A DNA stretch of 64,000 nucleotides from Bemisia tabaci (taxonomy: Eukaryota > Arthropoda > Insecta > Hemiptera > Aleyrodidae). The stretch lies in assembly GCF_918797505.1 (NCBI RefSeq), contig NC_092793.1, forward strand, positions 5,838,366 through 5,902,365, read 5' to 3'. Shown in pieces: positions 12,080 through 23,179 of this stretch; within the stretch, counting starts at the first letter, position 1, and every line of letters begins with the position of its first letter. A program made the translations under genes and the position numbers. Under the pieces are notes generated by a model. It was not told the origin of the DNA, searched no databases, and worked only from the letters and a program-made list of their open reading frames with translations.

Positions 12080-12960
12080 GGCCGATTGCATATTTTTCCT
12101 ACCATTTTCGGCTATTTGTCTCTACTTTTGGGTACTTTGGATTATGATTGACTATTTTCAGCTATTTTAGTTCATTCTCGGTTACTGTCCAGATTATTCG
12201 TAGGAATCTCGGAGTGCTATGAAAATGTTCGTAAAAGAATCGTAAATTTTTCAGCAGGTTAAAAATAATATAAGTCTGCCTATATTTAATCGGATGATTT
12301 CAATAACCAGATTTCTCCTCTCAAAGTCTCTTTACTTAGTAGAGTCTTTTCACCTTGACACTTCGAAGGAACTAGTTTTGAAAGGTCGCTTCATCATTTT
12401 GTCTTCAACTCGCTGAAATATCGTAATCGCAGGAGATTTCAAAACATCTTAACTAACTCCGGAAATTTTATAAGGTGTTTAGCTTGTAATTTTATTGAGT
12501 AGTCAAATCGGCGCTAAAAAGCATCTTAGAAAAAGATTACACATCATTGTGCCTTTTCGATGTGTCAGCAAACTGTTGTGGTGATTTCCTGTTTATGAAA
12601 ATTTGTGTCAAGGTTGCTAAAGAGTTCAGAAGTCTAATTCACACCAAACACTTAAAAACTATATTTATCTGCGAGTGGTATGAGGAAATCACTTATCACT
12701 CGCATCGTAGACAACTTTGCATCATAGAACATTAAATGCATGTTCAAGGAAAAATCTGCTGATCGTGGATCATCTGTGCAAGGTCAGGGTTTGGCAATGC
12801 TTCACAATTGAGAGCTTTCCATACATTGTTGCCAAACGTATCTTATAACTTTAAGTAGCGTTATGTAAAATGATGATGTATAACACTTGTAGTAGTGGAC
12901 ACTTGTGTAAAAATTATCAATGAGTTTCAAAACAGTCGCGTTCTCAATCGCGAAGTGCAG
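12080..12960. other. No feature seen
   Basis: AT-rich with no paired ends or domain-bearing frame. Confidence 0.4.
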
Positions 12961-12967
12961 TCCATTT

Positions 12968-13054
12968 GGACGTATTTATGCTGAAAAGAACTTTGCGTGT
13001 AACATAGTTCCTTAGGGGTGCGTGTACTATAGTTCCTTTTAGCATAAATAGTCC
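12968..13054. mobile_element. Element H1 (87 bp)
   Basis: Family H: ends GGACGTATTT and the inverse, with a subterminal CTATGTGCA / AGTTCCTTTT. Exact duplication ATTT (12964-12967, 13055-13058). Confidence 0.8.
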
Positions 13055-13100
13055 ATTTCAGAAAAGTAAGGTCTAATTTCAGTCTTAGGCTTAGCATTTT

Positions 13101-13350
13101 GTGCCATGCTAAGAAAGAACGCCCTTTGAACATCCGAACATTACCAAATTTCCCTTTGTAAAATATTTGTTTCTGAGGAAATGTATTAAACGTTTTTTTT
13201 TTAAATTTTCAGATACCGTAGATTAAATTGCAAGGTAAATTATCTGAAACATTGGGGGATAAATCACCATGAGTTTCTTCGAAAACATTTTATAATACGA
13301 AATTTGGCAATGGCTGAGGGCTCATACGACGTTTTTCCTTAGCACTACCG
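13101..13350. mobile_element. Element A4
   Basis: GTGCCATGCTAAGAAAGAAC at the left, CATACGACGTTTTTCCTTAG at the right. Length is typical of the family. Confidence 0.7.
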
Positions 13351-13359
13351 TATAAGAGT

Positions 13360-14060
13360 AGAACGAATAGAGTTCAAACGACGTAAATTTAAGGTAAAGT
13401 TATGATAATAATTACAACGCCGCATGAACTCAAAGACTCGTTAGTGTGGATCTGTACTGGGGAACTCTAAAATTACCTGTTTAGGACGGAGCTTTCTACT
13501 TCCTTCCCCACGAGCCCTTGACGGTATTCAGAAAACCACTTTATGAAACGCAAAATTCCACTTATCCCCGTCTTGTTGTCTTTGTAAATTAATATTACAA
13601 AATCGATTTTTTATAAAAAATAAAATTAGAATCAACTAAGAATCGCGGATGGTAATTCTGGTTTTTGCACAATTTTAAGAGATAGTGTTCGAGTGTGAGG
13701 GTAAATAGATTACGATTATAGTCAAGAATATCATTCGTGTTCATTCACAAAGTTGCGCTCTCTTCTCTTCGCGTTAGTTTTCTACTTTCCTCTCTTCTTT
13801 TCTTTGATCCTCTCTCTGCTTTTTTCCTACGATCCCGATTCGCGGAACGGCTTGGGAACCGCTGCTTTAGGACGTCATTAACAAAATTAAAAGGAAGTGC
13901 AACAAAATGTAAGCTTCTCCTATGAAGCACCTGAAAGATAACTTACAGTTGGAGCTTTGAGTCTATCAAAGAGATTAATCTTTTAGAGGAGGAACACGAA
14001 GAACGAGACGAAGGTGACGACCATTGTCTTGTATCCGTGTGAACGCACAAGGAGCCCCTC
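13360..14060. other. No gene seen
   Basis: Contains a TTTTATAAAAAATAAAATT tract (about 13607-13626) and a C/T-rich patch at 13755-13830. Nothing assigned. Confidence 0.4.
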
Positions 14061-14066
14061 TATAAC

Positions 14067-14185
14067 CTGCCGTGCTAAAAAAGAACGCCGTATGAGCATT
14101 CGCTTGTTGCCAACTTTCCTCTCAGAAAGTATTGATTTTTTAAGAAATTCATGAATATTTTTCCGTGAAATATGCAGACACAAAT
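14067..14185. mobile_element. Element A5 (left part only)
   Basis: TGCCGTGCTAAAAAAGAACG with CGCCGTATGAGC; no right end. Element H2 begins immediately after it. Confidence 0.65.
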
Positions 14186-14656
14186 GGACGTTTTTCTATC
14201 AAATAGAACTATGTGCAGGTGAAAAACATGAAGTGTGCTCGTTAGTGCTTGGGCCATAAGAATGAATGGGAATGATAAAGCGCCGGTGACGTAGCCACCA
14301 CTCCAGTAGCCATTCGTCGTCTTTAACTCATGAGCCCTGTGCAAAACGCTCTTGACACATGCCCACGGCTCATGAGTCGACTTGCATTCAGTCGGCACTT
14401 AGTTCCGTTTGCTGAATTAGGAATGCGAGATTTTATATTCTGTCAAACGGAACTATGAGCACAGTCCGTGAGCCGTTGGAATGTGTCAAGAGTGTTGTGC
14501 AACAGGGCTCATGATTTAAAGACGCTGATTGGCTACTGGAGCGGCGGCTACGTCACTGGCGCTTTATCATTACCATTCATTCTTATGGCCCGAGCACTAA
14601 CGATTACACCCCATCTTTCCCACCTGCACATAGTTCTGTTTGATAGAAATGCGTCC
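14186..14656. mobile_element. Element H2 (471-bp long form)
   Basis: Complete palindrome. The arms include GTGCTCGTTAGTGCTTGGGC, CATAAGAATGAATGGG and ACTCATGAGCCCTGTGC. The flanks AAAT and GAAT match at 3 of 4. The centre is near 14420. Confidence 0.8.
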
Positions 14657-14660
14657 GAAT

Positions 14661-14894
14661 GAGGGGCTTGGAAGACAAGGAAGACAAAAAATTGAGATAT
14701 TAAATTTTCAAGCAAAACTATTCTAAATGCATATTCTGTGAAATGTTCGCTCCAAAATTCCCATTTTTAAGCATCAAAAAGTCAGTTTGAACTTTCTTTC
14801 CGTCATTAGGATCCATATAATTTTGAAACTTCAAACATGTATTTCTCGAAATAGAAAAATTTGCACTTATGCGCCTTGTCCTCGAAACCCCTCA
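14661..14894. mobile_element. Element X2
   Basis: GAGGGGCTTGGAAGACAAGG to CCTTGTCCTCGAAACCCCTC. It shares its interior with X1. A further fragment (ATGCGCCTTTTCCTTCAAG) lies near 51948. Confidence 0.65.
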
Positions 14895-14929
14895 AATTAT
14901 GATTGAAACTCTTTGAAAAATGGGTCAGA

Positions 14930-15355
14930 TGCGTCACGTAATCTGTTTTAATCTTCATTCTTGTAGATCAGCAATCGATAGTAAGATCAGTCCAAACAGC
15001 AACTTTCCACGTTGGATATTAACCAAGATATCGGGCTTTGAAAAATTCGGGTTATGACGTCATCCACCGCGATAGTGACACCCTTGCTTTCCTCCACCCC
15101 CGTTTCATCAGTCAGGGAGACACATTTGCACTGGTTACTCAACGTGAAGCTCTGATAAAAGCTAAGAGGAAGAAACTAAAGGTGTCACTATACCGCGGTG
15201 GGTGACGTCACAAAGCGACTTTTCCAAAGCGCAATATCTCTGTTATAATATTGGACAAAAAGAGTTGCTGCTTCCGTTAATTTTCAGCCAATCTGAAAGG
15301 ATCGAGCATTAAAACCTTCATTAAATCCGATCCCGTGACCTGCGCAACTGACCCA
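14930..15355. mobile_element. Element J1 (~426-bp foldback)
   Basis: Ends ATGGGTCAG and CTGACCCAT. Inner arms contain TATGACGTCATCCACCGCG and ATAGTGACACCC, inverted at 15180-15215. It also carries AACAGCAACTTTC. Confidence 0.75.
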
Positions 15356-15455
15356 TTGGGGGAAAAATATTTACGAATTTTCTCGAAAAGCTGTGATTTA
15401 CCGAAGGAAATTTGGCAACATCTGAAGGCTCATACGACGTTCTTCCTTGTTCAAG
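15356..15455. mobile_element. Element A6 (right part only)
   Basis: GAAGGAAATTTGGCAACATC and CATACGACGTTCTTCCTTG are present. The left half is missing, and element J1 sits where it would be. Confidence 0.6.
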
Positions 15456-16327
15456 ACGTTTATTTGGTTCAAAACAAAGAGGTTGACAATGCCGGACGAG
15501 AGTCTTTCAAAATAGAGGTTATATTTTTTCGGGACCGAATTTTGAAATTTCGGATGGGATACTCTATTCCTCATGGACCAGAGGTTCCTCCCTCCCCCTG
15601 CTGAGGAATAAAAAAAGAGATTGAAGCAAAACTCGTTCTTCTCTCCCTCTTTTATCTCATATTAAGCTTCGCGATTTTCGGGGATAAAAAGACAGCTTTG
15701 AAGATCCATCTCTGGATTGGGCTGTGAACATTGGAGCGGAATACGTTAGCTGCCTCTGTCATCTGTATCGCCCGCAGTGCACTTTTCAACTTTTGCGCTT
15801 TCTCGGCGTTTGTTTATGGATCCTCATTACTTGAGTCATTCGTTTTCATGAGGTGCTCTCAGCCAGCATTTACAGTCTCATTTCCCTTCTATCAAAGTTT
15901 CTTTTCATGTTCAGCACGAATGAAGTTGTAAATAGAGAGAGATGGAAACTCTCTTTTCTCGTTTTCTGTTTCGAATGAAGATTTTAAGAATTTACGACTC
16001 TCTTAGAATCCAATTTTAACTAATTAAAGTCCTTTCAATGCCTGCATTGGAAATGCAAGTGTCGAAGATTCACGAGTTGTAACTTTTTAGAATCGACATC
16101 CTGTCATTATGGACTTTCCTCTATAAAGAGGTCATTGCCTTTGACATTTCGTATCGACTGGACGCAAATTCATGGTAAAAGCAAAGCATGATTCACAGTC
16201 TTCAAAGGCTCTAAAAGATATTTGATGATCATCGAGGCAGTGTTGCCGGACTAGGTTTTAGTCTGTTATTGTTTCTTTATTGAGATTTCGTCGCCTCTGT
16301 GATGTGAGGGCGTATCTCAATTTTCAC
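15456..16327. other. No gene seen
   Basis: Unique DNA between A6 and C1. Short frames only. Confidence 0.4.
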
Positions 16328-17214
16328 CAGGGCCGGATTTTCCTACTTGCCGCCCATGGGCCGCCTGTATTTTGCCGCTCCCTTCTCATTCGTTTTGAAA
16401 CATCAATAAAAACCATCAAATGAACGTGCCAGCGGGGGAGGGGTGCGTAAGACGCGTTTACTCGTGTTGAACACATTTTTTGGGAAAGCCCTGTCAACAC
16501 TACTAGAAAAGGTCACAGAACTTTGCGCGAAAGTCAAGTTTCGTAAACCTATCTCTAATGCACAAGGCCTTCCATTCATAAGAAATGAACGAAAAAACTA
16601 TGAAAGAACAAACACAATGTTTGGTTTGATGATTTTAACTTCCGCCGCCGCGCCGCGCCGCGCCGACCGCACCGTGTTTGGCGCAATGCGTGAAGTATTC
16701 ACGCAGTCTTGTAGGCGCTATGCGTTTGCTGACCGCACTAAGTTTGGCGCAAAGCGTGAAGTATTCGTGCATTCTTGTAGGCGGTATCCGTTTCACGCTG
16801 AACACAATAACCGCACTGTGTTTGATGCAATGCGTGAAGTATTTGTGCAGTCTTGTAGTCGCTAATATGTGTTACATGCCGATTGCCGCGCCGAGGGCTT
16901 CTCCTTTTCATCTCAAGTCCTTGTCATCATTTCTCCCTAAGTCGCGCCGTTCCATGCCAAATTGTGTGTTTGGTTTCTCTCTTGACTCGACTAATTAAAG
17001 GTGCCGTCTCTTGTATTACTGAGAGATGACAAAATTAGAAATTACTATACTCTCAGGAAATGAGAGATTTTGTAGCCTTTTCTCGTTTGTAATTTTTTTT
17101 TACTGAATCCGATTTTTTTTATACCTACATTTAAAAAAAATGCAAAATTTGCCGCCCCCTAGATTTGCCGCCATGGGCCGCGGCCCATGTGGCCACCCCC
17201 TTAAAACCGCCCTT
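16328..17214. mobile_element. Element C1, hAT-like non-autonomous (887 bp)
   Basis: Starts CAGGGCCGGATTTTCC and ends in a decayed inverse. It is flanked by an exact 8-bp duplication ATTTTCAC (16320-16327, 17215-17222), as hAT transposases make. The interior has direct repeats built on GCGCAATGCGTGAAGTATTC and TCTTGTAGGCGCTA. The subterminal part holds TTGCCGCCCATGGGCC. Confidence 0.85.
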
Positions 17215-17514
17215 ATTTTCACATGAGCCCTGTTTTACGTATAAACCCATGCTTTCTAGAGTCCAGAATATAATATGTCCTTGTTGAACCGACGATGTAT
17301 CAAACCACAATTCGGCAACACCATCTGGATGATAATGGAAGTCTTTCAGTACCTCAAAGGATCATCGCTTTTGTTAACTTTTTACTTTTGTGGACAAAAC
17401 TTAAAATTCCACATCTTGCCAACGAATAGCATTGTAAAATTTCAATTCAGACTGAAAGATCTTGTTAGATTTTTAATGATACTAGAGGACATTGCCCGCT
17501 GTTTGACTTAATGC

Positions 17515-17934
17515 GATTCGATGGACGCTATGTTTTGTGTCAGGACGACATGCGATATATCGCATCGATTAGTTCCATTTTTTCAGCTTCTCGTCATTTT
17601 TGTCGAATTTTGAGATCGCGATTCTGTTGTAAGGAGACTGAAGAATTCTTTTACCATTTTTGACAAACAAATTCAACGTAATGAAGGCGTAGTTTTTTTG
17701 GAGAAAAAATATAGCATTCGATACTGATATCGGAACTGCACTCGAATGCGATATGTTTCCTCTAAAAAAAACCACGCCTTAATTTCGTTGAATTCGTTTG
17801 TCAAAATTGGTACAAAAAATTCTTTAGTCTCTTGACAACAGAATTGCGATCTCAAAATTCAAGAAAAATGAGGAGTAGCTGAAAAATGGAACTTATCGAG
17901 TCGTTCTGACACAAAATATGGCGTCCATCGAATC
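17515..17934. mobile_element. Element M1 (420-bp palindrome)
   Basis: GATTCGATGGACGCTATGTT to ATGGCGTCCATCGAATC. Arms of about 200 bp include TTGAGATCGCGATTCTGTTG. The centre is near 17725. Confidence 0.8.
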
Positions 17935-17944
17935 ACCTTAAATT

Positions 17945-18194
17945 GTCGTTTCCCAGACGAAAGAACTTAGCTCCCTTTTTAAGATTGCAAAATTGATTCG
18001 AACAATTCAATTTTTTACAAGAATGAGCCTGAGCAACTCGTGTCCAAGAATTTTCTGATTTTTGCATGAGATGAGAAAAATCGGTAAAATTTTCAACCAG
18101 AAATTCCCAAGACTCTCCTGGAAAAAATGCAATTTTCGAGGGGATATTCGGCAACATTGAAATGCAGTTACGTTCTTTCGTATAGGAATCGACG
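17945..18194. mobile_element. Element K2
   Basis: Ends GTCGTTTCCCAGACGAAAG and TCGACG. The flanks AATT and AAAT are near-duplicates. It directly follows element M1. Confidence 0.75.
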
Positions 18195-19012
18195 AAATGG
18201 GCGTTTTTAGATAGTCATAATATCTTCGGTACCTACCATATTAAAAACGACAGAAAACAAAAGGAAACATGATAAACTTTCTCTGCGGAATCTGCAAAAC
18301 ATTATGTATTTGCCTGAGGCACGGTCATAAAATTAATCCGATAGGTATGGACAACGGTGATATAAATCAGGTCGAAGCGGATTACTTTATGGTTCCGATA
18401 CGAGTTAACAGTGTATCAGTGTCAAAAACTCTTTGTCAAACAGTACACCCATGGAAACCGCTGAAAAATAGAGACCTTATCTCGTTAGTCCTCAAGTGCA
18501 AGGACTTGTTTCGATTTTTACTAGAGCCCTGGGAAGTATGGGGTTTTATGGACACGGGAGCTCATTGAAAACTAGAGTAACGACCTTACGCCAGAAAAGC
18601 GACAATTTGAGCTGATACCGATCGGAAATTGATTAGCGCAAAAACTCGATTGGGTCGATAGAGGCTGCTCTCTTTTGTACGCTAGTTGATATTTTAGCCT
18701 CGACAGGTATTGATGGGCGCTGTAAATATTCCTCCGTGTCACTTCATAGTTGCGCTGTTGTCATAGGCTCTTGAAATATGGCCCCCTTGATATCAACATA
18801 CAAAACACTGAAAAATGTGGGGATTCCATAAACACCTGGAACTGATTTGCTGAATCAGGAGATTTTGTCTCAGTATGTGCTTTCGTCGCGTACCTCGGAC
18901 GTCCAAAACGGCAGACGAAATGCGGTTTGCGACGGAAACGGACTGCGTAAAGAACGATTGTAAATAACACCCTCAATCAAAAAGAAAACAAGAGCAGCAA
19001 TTTAAATTGCAG
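18195..19012. other. No gene seen
   Basis: A 99-codon open frame (18269-18568) has no recognisable domain. Otherwise featureless. Confidence 0.4.
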
Positions 19013-19529
19013 GCCGAGTGGGACCCTCTACTTTTACGAGTCATCTCTGATTGACTGATCCGCATGGTGCCACCTCTCTAGGGTCTCTGTGCAAAATAAC
19101 ACGGGGTTCACTTTTCATCGAAAATATCTCGAAAATAAGGGAAAATGTATGCGGCGGAGATTTCAAAAATCAACTCTCCAGGTTTTTTGGAAGGGACTGA
19201 TGAGCACTACATGACACTTTTACTCGAACACACAGAATATTTCAACCTGGAAATTTGTTTTTTCAACTCAAAACATGACACCTAGTGTCATGAAAAAACA
19301 AAATTCGAAGTCGAACTGTTTGGTGTGCTTGAGAAAAAAGTGTCGTGTAATGCCCACCAATCTCTCCAAAAAATCCGGAGAATTTACCTCTAAATTGTTC
19401 CTTTTTTCGAGATATTTTCGACGAAAAATGAACCCCGTGTTATTTTCCATAAGGGCCCTAGAAGGTGGATACCAGGCAGATCAGCCAATCAGAGACAACT
19501 TGTATGAGTAAGGGGTGCCGCTCAGCCCA
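19013..19529. mobile_element. Foldback element split by element N
   Basis: The outer arms hold CATCTCTGATTGACTGATC (left) and GATCAGCCAATCAGAGAC (right), with GGTGCCACC near the centre. The centre is occupied by element N. D2 begins a few bases to the right. Confidence 0.65.
19078..19461. mobile_element. Element N (384-bp palindrome)
   Basis: CTAGGGTCTCTGTGCAAAAT to its complement. The arms include ACACGGGGTTCACTTTTC and AAAATATCTCGAAAA, with a GACACCTAGTGTC palindrome near 19277-19290. Confidence 0.75.
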
Positions 19530-19532
19530 CAA

Positions 19533-20092
19533 TGGACCCTAGACAAGGTACGAATTTCAGCATTCTGATTCATGTTTCTTAACCAAAATTTCACGCAGAA
19601 CACGATGCGCACAACGAAAATTACCGAAATCAATACCTTACGAAGATGATTTAATGATTCTTAATGCGTGAATTCAAATCATCCACTCATGAAAACTCAA
19701 TGCTCTACGTGATTCACATCGCACGCTAAACGTTATCATGACAGTCTCTGCGATATAAAAATCTGGCAACCTCGATTTTGACGCTTTGGCTCAGCTATAG
19801 CAAATTGCTTATAGTTTGAACAACACAAAGTGGGAAACGAACATCGCTCGATCGAGAGGCTTGCTGAAACCGTTCTTGTGCGCGATTTGACTTACGTAGA
19901 GCTTTGAGTTTCCTGTGAGCGGGCAGTTCGAATTCCTCGTAACCAATGTGTAATAAAAACGTTTATATCTTTGTTAAGAGTTGAATTTAGTAATTTTCGT
20001 TGTGTGAATCGCGTTTTACGTGAAATTCTGGATAAGAAACATGTATCAGATTGCTTAAATTCGTACCGCGTCTAGTGGTCCATTCCAGACGA
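19533..20092. mobile_element. Element D2
   Basis: Same ends (TGGACCCTAGACAAGGTACG; CGTCTAGTGGTCCA) and interior as D1. It is followed directly by an E-type segment in reverse. Confidence 0.8.
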
Positions 20093-20330
20093 TTCAATTT
20101 TCCTGCCGGTTCCCCGATTGTCTGCATTCAGAACTTAGAGTACTCAGAGTTCTTCCGGGGTCACTTAATTGTGGCAGAAGTGACCTCTGCATTTGGCAAA
20201 CGCAAAAAAAAAAAAAAAAAAACGGTGAAATTCCCATGATGCAACTATTTGAGCTCCGAGGATGTGCGTGATGTCTATACAAAACTTTGAAGGCGCTCCG
20301 ATATTTGGCTGTTGTCGGAGAAAAGAGTCT
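20093..20330 (-). repeat. E-type repeat, reverse orientation
   Basis: Contains the E core in reverse: GATGCAACTATTTGAGCTCC, GGCGCTCCGATATTTGGC. Its GCAGACAATCGGGGAACCGG-type join (read on the minus strand) is the uninterrupted reference for the F insertion. It includes an A run of about 18. Confidence 0.7.
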
Positions 20331-20791
20331 ACTACTCTTGTTTTCTCTTCGCCCTCAATTGAGCACGATGGGCGATCCCGCAATGCACGGCAGCGCGGCA
20401 ACTGAGGGCGTGCTCGAAAATGGGCGCCCCGTGAAACGCTGTTATACTCGCGCGATTGATTTATCGCCATTGACCGCGAATGCGAACAGCGATGACCGCG
20501 GGGGAGTCGAACGGGGGGGGGGGGGGGTGTCGCGGTCCACGTGGATCCAACCCGTTGATAGTGGACGCCCGTCGCGTAGGGTCGCAACGCGCTGTGCGGC
20601 TATGCCTCCGCGCTGAGGGAAAACCGCATATCCAACGTAATGTTTACACGTAACCTAACGCGTTTTTTCGATTAACAATGTAGTATCCTGCCCAGCGGTC
20701 GCCCGCACAGTGGAGCGGAAAATGTCGGACATGAAATTTTATACTAAAATTTCCATTTTGAATGTTTGTTTCGTCATACTTTAGAATGGAG

Positions 20792-21175
20792 AAGTTCGCG
20801 AGAAACACGATGGTGCCACTGGTTTTCTCTGAAATCAACTCCCAAGCTCAAAAAAAGCTCTCAAGTTGAGGCCGAAATGGAGGGGATATCCCACGCTATC
20901 CTGAGAGTCCACCTCTACATCAAGACAACTCTCCATGCAAATACATTAGCAGGGTTGCCGTGTTTTCAGTTTTAGAGTCCCCAAATAAGGTGGCAGCCCT
21001 GTCAATGTATTTGCTCCCTATCTTTGCATGGAGAGTTTGTCTTGATGTAGAGGTGGACTCTCAGGATAGCGTGGGATATACCCTCCATTTTGGCCTCAAC
21101 TTGAAAGCTTTTTTTGAGCTAGGGAGTTGATTTCAGAGAAAACCAGTGGCACACCATCGTGTTTCTCGCGAACTT
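20792..21175. mobile_element. Element L2 (384-bp palindrome)
   Basis: From AAGTTCGCGAGAAACACGAT to its complement, almost fully self-complementary, with the centre near 20980. Shared with L1: GATGTAGAGGTGGACTCTCA. Confidence 0.8.
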
Positions 21176-21179
21176 TTAC

Positions 21180-21705
21180 GTAAGAATCAACAGTCAAATC
21201 GCAAATCCCTCACACATGCAACATCTCAATTGAAGGACTGCTTGCTAAAGACAAATTTAAGAGAAAATCGATGGTGCTCCTCTCATACTTGTACGTTTCG
21301 TTTTACGAGGGTGTAAGCTTCTATACTTTCCAGTTCTCTTCCACTGACTCTCGTTCTATTGTGCGACGCGGCGGCCAGCATCAATCACTTATGAAGCCGC
21401 GAGACTGATCGTGATATCTGCCACTTTGACCTCCCGGTTATCTCCCGCACGCATAAACGTCATTCGCACTTTTTATTAAAAGCTCGTTTATTAAACGATT
21501 GCGCTTATTAAACGCGCCATGAGGGGGCTGCGCCGGCTTGTCAAAGGCCTATATTCGATGTTAGGGCATTAGAGTCCTGGTAAGCACCCCGTGATTTAAT
21601 CGTATCACACAATATGATGCCGCCGTATTCGAAATCGATCCGCACAATTCATTCCTCAATATAGTGCTGTCCCGCACACTTTCTTCTCTGTGGAATATTT
21701 CGAAG
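21180..21705. other. Unique segment, possibly conserved
   Basis: Around 21370-21560 the composition is balanced and repeat-free, with ATTAAAAGCTCGTTTATTAA and AACGATTGCGCTTATTAAAC in tandem-like phase. No frame supported. Confidence 0.3.
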
Positions 21706-21709
21706 ATTT

Positions 21710-21962
21710 CGTCGTTTCCACCACGAAGTAACGTAACTACATTTCAGTGTTGCCAAATTTACTCGCACAAATTGCCGTTTTACCAGGAGAGTATTGGAAA
21801 TTTCTAACCAAAAATTACACTGACTTTTCGTCTGATCTCGAGCAAAAATCAGACAAATTTTCGACGAAAATTGCGCAATTATATTATTGTGAAAAATTAA
21901 ATTTTTCGAGTAAATTTTACAACCTTGCAATTGAGTTACGTTCCTTCGTCCGGGAAGCGACG
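21710..21962. mobile_element. Element K3
   Basis: Ends CGTCGTTTCCACC and GGGAAGCGACG. The exact duplication is ATTT (21706-21709, 21963-21966). Confidence 0.85.
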
Positions 21963-22150
21963 ATTTGTGTACAAATCCCTCTTGAAAGGGGAGAGGGAGC
22001 GCTTATAAATTGCGCACTGCACTTTTTAAGACTTTTTGACACCCCTCCCCCGGTGTAATGCTATTGTGACGCAGGTCTCTATCATTCAACACGTGAAGAT
22101 CAGATGGTTTGCCGCTTTTCTCGAGCCTTCTCTCCCCAAAGTGTTACACA

Positions 22151-22585
22151 ATGGGTCAGTTTTGCTGGTCAAAGAATCTTGTTTTAATGTTTTATTCTTG
22201 TTGATAAGCTGAAAATATTGAGATCGATCCCGACAGCAACTTTCTACGATCAATATTAACCAGTATATCGCACTTTGAACGACTCGATTTATGACGTCAC
22301 CCTCTGCGGTAGTGACACCCACGGTTTCTTCCACCTTGGATCATCAATCAGTAATACACACATATGCACTGGTTGCTCGACTAAAGACACGGATAAAACC
22401 AAGATGGAAGAAACTAAGGGTGGCACTACTGCGGTCCGCGGTGGATGACGTCAAAAATAAAGTTTTTAAAAGCGCGATATTTCAGTGAATGTTGAATGTA
22501 AAAAGTTGCTGTTTGGACAGACCTTATTATTCTTAGCTAATCTACAAGAACTATTCATCAAAACACGATTCTATGACCAGCGCAT
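22151..22585. mobile_element. Element J2
   Basis: Starts ATGGGTCAG. It has the family's TATGACGTCACC / GGATGACGTCA arms and GTAGTGACACCC. The right end is decayed. Confidence 0.7.
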
Positions 22586-22617
22586 TCATGATTTCGCCTT
22601 ACGAGTATGACTGTAGC

Positions 22618-23140
22618 ACTGTAGCGCCTTGATACAACTATTCGTGTTCCAAGGATGTGCGTGTTGCATGTTCAAAATTGAAGGCGCTTTCGTTTCTCTC
22701 TTTTCTTCAGAGATGCACTGGACTCGTCAGTTGTAACACTCCATTAATAGAGTGCCATAGGGAGAGTATAACCAGTTAGTGACACAAGGCAAAGTTTCCA
22801 AGGTCTATTATATTGAATCGACCATTCTTGATGAGACTTAAGCACCAGAAATAAAAACAAGAAAAAGAAATTGAAAACTCCCCGATCCGTTTAAATTGAC
22901 CCGTTATAAATCGTAGATTCTATAATAATGTGACTTAGTAATTTATTGCTTTAATATTTTAGAGCTAGTAAAAGGACGGTCGATCAAAACGGTTTTTACC
23001 TTTTCTTGTTTTTATGATTATTTTTGGTCCTTAAGTCTTTTTTAGAACGACCGATTCAAATCGGTGCCTTGATGCAACTATTCGTGATCCACGAATGTGC
23101 GGGTTGTATGTTCAAAATTGAAGGCATTCCGCTTTTCCCA
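22618..23140 (+). repeat. Two E-type cores around an inverted repeat
   Basis: GCGCCTTGATACAACTATTCG (22623) and TGCCTTGATGCAACTATTCG (23063) are direct repeats, each followed by GTTCAAAATTGAAGGC. Between them CGACCATTC / AAGCACCAGAAATAAAAACA and its complement form a hairpin (22814-22876 with 22995-23060). Confidence 0.6.
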
Positions 23141-23179
23141 TTTTTTTATAGATGCACGAAAGTTGTCATTAGTTGTAGC

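Noticed and set aside
14075..14662. Frames of 107 and 64 codons that resemble each other
   Set aside because: They are the two arms of the H2 palindrome read from opposite strands.
16443..16998. Open frames of 106-140 codons with repeated residues
   Set aside because: They lie in the internal array of element C1. Equivalent frames in C2 (51151-51516) and C3 (58098-58539) differ in frame and direction, so they reflect the repeat.
20165..20616. Overlapping frames of 140 and 109 codons
   Set aside because: They span an E repeat, a homopolymer and a G tract. No domain pattern on either strand.
23040..23070. Possible tRNA-derived SINE (GATTCAAATCGG resembles a B box)
   Set aside because: No A box at the proper distance and no cloverleaf. 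The segment is part of a hairpin between E-type cores.
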